45,168 nucleotides of DNA, taken from assembly GCF_004352845.1 (NCBI RefSeq), contig NZ_SJRX01000012.1:1-45168 (forward strand), written 5' to 3'. The stretch is from Luteimonas terricola. Lineage in GTDB: Bacteria; Pseudomonadota; Gammaproteobacteria; Xanthomonadales; Xanthomonadaceae. The position numbers and the translations under genes were made by a program. Positions 42,746 to 45,168 of the stretch are shown one piece after another. Within the stretch, counting starts at the first letter, position 1. Every line of letters begins with the position of its first letter. Under the pieces are notes generated by a model. It made no database searches, was not told the DNA's origin, and saw only the letters and a program-made list of their open reading frames with translations.

Positions 42746-43963
42746 GTGACTGCACGCTTGGCGATGACGCACCGCGCGGCGCGCCCGAGCCGCTCCGCCA
42801 TGCTGTGCCTGCTGCTGGCACTCATGGCCTGCTGCCTGCCGGCACTGGCCGCACCGCGCATCGGCGTGGCCACGATGCAGCCCGGCGAGATCTTCTTCGA
42901 GCGCTTCGGGCACAACGCGATCGTGGTCGACGACCCCGCCGCCGGCCCGCCGCTGTCCTACAACTTCGGCTTCTTCGATCCCGACGAACCCGACTTCCAC
43001 CAGCGTTTCATGCGCGGCGAAATGGAGTACCGGCTCGCCGTGCTGCCGCTGGCGCAGGACCTTGCGTATTACGAAAGCGTCGGCCGCGGCGTCTCCATCC
43101 AGTGGCTCGACCTCGACGAAACAGCAGCCACGGAGCTCGCCGGACGCCTGGCCTGGAACGCGCGCCCCGAGAACGCCAGCTACCCCTACGACTACTTCCT
43201 CGACAACTGCAGCACCCGCGTGCGCGACGCGCTGGACGCGGCGCTGGACGGCGCGCTGGCCCGCCACCTGCAGGGGCGCTCGCAGGGCAACACCTTCCGC
43301 AGCGAGGCCGTGCGCCTGGCGCGCCCGGACCGGCTGATGGCGCTGGGTTTCGACCTCGGCCTGGGCCCGGCGTCCGACCGCCCCAACGCGCTCTGGGAGG
43401 ACGCCTTCGTGCCGATGCGGCTGGCGCAGTCCCTGCGCGACGTGCGCCTGGCCGACGGACGGCCCCTGGTCGTGGCCGAAGAAGCGCTGCTGCCACACTT
43501 GCTGGAGCCCGAGCCCGTTCCGCGCCGCGTGGCCTGGTGGCCCTGGCTGCTGGCGGGGCTTGCGCTGGCGGCGCTGGCCTGGTCGCAGCGCGACCGGCCC
43601 CGTGCCGTTGCCACCGCAGCGCAGCCCGTCTGGCTGCTCTGCGCGGCCATCGGTGCGCTGATGCTCTACATCTGGCTGGGCACAGCCCACCGCTTCGGCT
43701 GGGCCAACCACAACCTGCTGCTGTTCAACCCGCTGTGCCTGCTGCTGCTGCCGGGAGCCTGGCGGATCAGCCGCGGCCGCGACGGGGGGCCGATGTTCCG
43801 CGCGGCCCTGGCGGTGGTCGCCGTGGGCCTGCTGATCGCGCCGTTCCTGCTGTGGATGCCGCTGCAGTCCCAGCGCAACGGGCACTGGCTTGCGTTGATG
43901 CTGCCGCTGCAGGCGGCCCTCCTCGCGGTGCTGTGGCGACCGGGGCATAGACCAAAGTCTTAG
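42746..43963 (+). CDS. DUF4105 membrane protein
   Basis: 405 residues, GTG start 3 bases after corC (an ATG lies at 42764). Signal peptide (SAMLCLLLALMACCLPALA), then the DUF4105 domain: FERFGHNAIVV, SYNFGFFDPDEPDF, MRGEMEYRLAV, YDYFLDNCSTRVRDAL, the last resembling the His/Cys-type active-site arrangement of papain-like hydrolases. The C-terminal part has four membrane helices (about 255-400). Domain function is not established. In many gammaproteobacteria lnt stands at this place after corC. Confidence 0.88.
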   Translation: MTARLAMTHRAARPSRSAMLCLLLALMACCLPALAAPRIGVATMQPGEIFFERFGHNAIVVDDPAAGPPLSYNFGFFDPDEPDFHQRFMRGEMEYRLAVLPLAQDLAYYESVGRGVSIQWLDLDETAATELAGRLAWNARPENASYPYDYFLDNCSTRVRDALDAALDGALARHLQGRSQGNTFRSEAVRLARPDRLMALGFDLGLGPASDRPNALWEDAFVPMRLAQSLRDVRLADGRPLVVAEEALLPHLLEPEPVPRRVAWWPWLLAGLALAALAWSQRDRPRAVATAAQPVWLLCAAIGALMLYIWLGTAHRFGWANHNLLLFNPLCLLLLPGAWRISRGRDGGPMFRAALAVVAVGLLIAPFLLWMPLQSQRNGHWLALMLPLQAALLAVLWRPGHRPKS

Positions 43964-44056
43964 CCGGCCAGGGTCGTTGTGCGGCGCAATAGGATTGACC
44001 ACCGCCGGCGCAAGCGAGACTCTCCCCACTTCACAAGACGACGTGGGGTGTGGGTG

Positions 44057-45168
44057 ATGAAAGGTGCCGCTGGAAAACTGGCCTGGGCGGCACTCGCCGT
44101 GCTGGGAGCGTTCTGCCTCGGAACCATCGCCCTGCGCCGCGGCGAGCCGATCAACGCGCTGTGGATCGTGGTCGCCGCCGTCTCGATCTACCTGGTCGCC
44201 TACCGCTTCTACGCACGCTTCATCGCCAACAAGGTGTTCGAGCTGGACGCTTCGCGTGCCACGCCGGCGATGATCAACAACGACGGCCTCGACTACGTCC
44301 CCACGAACAAGCACGTGTTGTTCGGCCACCACTTCGCCGCGATCGCCGGCGCCGGCCCCCTGGTCGGCCCGGTGCTGGCCGCGCAGATGGGCTACCTGCC
44401 CGGCACGCTGTGGCTGATCGTCGGCGTGGTCCTGGCCGGCGCGGTGCAGGACTTCATGGTGCTGGTGGTCTCCAGCCGCCGCGACGCGCGTTCGCTCGGC
44501 GACCTGGTGCGCGAGGAAATGGGCCAGGTACCGGGCACCATCGCGCTGTTCGGCGCCTTCCTGATCATGATCATCATCCTCGCAGTGCTGGCGATGATCG
44601 TGGTGAAGGCGCTGGCCGAGAGTCCGTGGGGCATGTTCACCGTGATCGCGACCATCCCGATCGCGATCTTCATGGGCGTCTACATGCGCTACCTCCGGCC
44701 CGGCAGGATCGGCGAGATCTCGGTCATCGGCCTGGTGCTGCTGATGGCGGCGATCTGGTACGGCGGCCACGTCGCCGCGCATCCCACGCTGGGCCCGGCC
44801 TTCACCTTCACCGGCACCCAGATCACCTGGATGCTGATCGGCTACGGCTTCGTCGCCGCGGTGCTGCCGGTGTGGCTGCTGCTCGCACCGCGGGACTACC
44901 TCTCCACCTTCCTGAAGATCGGCGTCATCCTCGGCCTGGCGGTCGGCATCCTGATCGTGATGCCCGAGCTGCGCATGCCGGCGCTGACCCAGTTCACCGA
45001 CGGCACCGGGCCGGTGTGGAAGGGCTCGATGTTCCCGTTCCTGTTCATCACCATCGCCTGCGGCGCGGTGTCGGGCTTCCACGCGCTGATCGCCTCGGGC
45101 ACCACGCCCAAGCTGATGGCCAACGAGCGCCACGCGCCCTACCTCGGCTACGGCGGCATGCTGATGGA
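44057..45168 (+). CDS. cstA: Carbon-starvation protein CstA-type pyruvate/peptide transporter (5' part)
   Basis: Partial: 370 codons are present and the frame is open at the window end. Multiple membrane helices. The CstA signature is DYVPTNKHVLFGHHFAAIAG with AGPLVGPVLAAQMGYLPGTL and GAVQDFMVLVVSSRRDARS. Family members import pyruvate or peptides during carbon starvation. A small hairpin CCCCAC (44024-44029) / GTGGGG (44043-44048) overlaps the GGGGTGTGGGTG just ahead of the ATG and could hide the ribosome site. TTGACC at 43995-44000 is a possible -35. Confidence 0.92.
   Translation, partial: MKGAAGKLAWAALAVLGAFCLGTIALRRGEPINALWIVVAAVSIYLVAYRFYARFIANKVFELDASRATPAMINNDGLDYVPTNKHVLFGHHFAAIAGAGPLVGPVLAAQMGYLPGTLWLIVGVVLAGAVQDFMVLVVSSRRDARSLGDLVREEMGQVPGTIALFGAFLIMIIILAVLAMIVVKALAESPWGMFTVIATIPIAIFMGVYMRYLRPGRIGEISVIGLVLLMAAIWYGGHVAAHPTLGPAFTFTGTQITWMLIGYGFVAAVLPVWLLLAPRDYLSTFLKIGVILGLAVGILIVMPELRMPALTQFTDGTGPVWKGSMFPFLFITIACGAVSGFHALIASGTTPKLMANERHAPYLGYGGMLM

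Noticed and set aside
41618..45133. 1171-codon open frame on the minus strand
   Set aside because: Antisense to ybeY, corC, DUF4105 and cstA, all clear genes; His/Gln/Arg-rich shadow composition.
1..45168. CRISPR arrays, rRNA genes, prophage modules
   Set aside because: No regularly spaced direct repeats, no rRNA sequence and no phage structural genes were seen.

Overview
The window is about 45 kb of high-GC (roughly 68-70%) gammaproteobacterial chromosome. Its gene content and protein flavour fit the Xanthomonadaceae/Lysobacteraceae (Lysobacter or Luteimonas-like). Supporting clues are an Oar-like TonB receptor, a PA4780-type RIO kinase, the petABC-sspA-sspB block, miaB/phoH/ybeY/corC, and a fimT-pilVWXY1E minor pilin operon. 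This placement is an inference from protein resemblance; no rRNA is present.

Layout. 1-4.8 kb: a dispersed repeat, a small secreted protein, an orphan VirD4-type coupling ATPase, a 2H-phosphoesterase-like protein, a RIO kinase and a probable lipoprotein. 4.8-7.3 kb: tRNA-Val(GAC), uvrB and tRNA-Asn(GUU) with readable promoters and terminators. 7.3-11.9 kb is an accessory, decaying stretch: a truncated repeat, an antitoxin-like remnant, two small secreted proteins, a LytS-type kinase/LytTR regulator pair, and an ABC1 (AarF/UbiB-like) kinase pseudogene split by a degenerate IS3-family fragment. 11.9-20 kb: the type IV pilus minor pilin operon (fimT-pilV-pilW-pilX-pilY1-pilE, minus strand). A second FimT/GspH-like pseudopilin converges on its end, and an AlgZ/FimS-like sensor kinase diverges from its head. 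20-30.6 kb is metabolic and envelope housekeeping: ppnN, an Oar-like TonB receptor, marC-family, an SDR and grxD, a superoxide-dismutase-like protein missing metal ligands, purEK, a Trm112-like protein, nadC and an FHA protein. 30.7-36 kb: DUF3301, sspB, sspA, cytochrome bc1 (petABC) and a lytic transglycosylase. 36.3-45.2 kb: miaB, then a block not expected in this cluster (a large unknown protein and two repeat units), then phoH(ybeZ)-ybeY-corC, a DUF4105 protein and the 5' part of cstA, which runs off the window.

The most unusual signal is a dispersed nucleic-acid element with four copies in the window (about 19-227, 7292-7427, 39830-40037 and 40085-40180). Three full copies fold as nested hairpins. 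Their two internal-loop strands are nearly invariant (GGAAGTAAAGGAGGA and GGGGGACATGAG), while the outer stems differ between copies yet remain complementary. One copy has an entirely different 19-bp stem, and two others show a compensatory A-T to G-C change. One copy is cut at the apex of its hairpin. This pattern points to selection on structure (RNA, or single-stranded or cruciform DNA) rather than on coding. I cannot assign it to a family I know.
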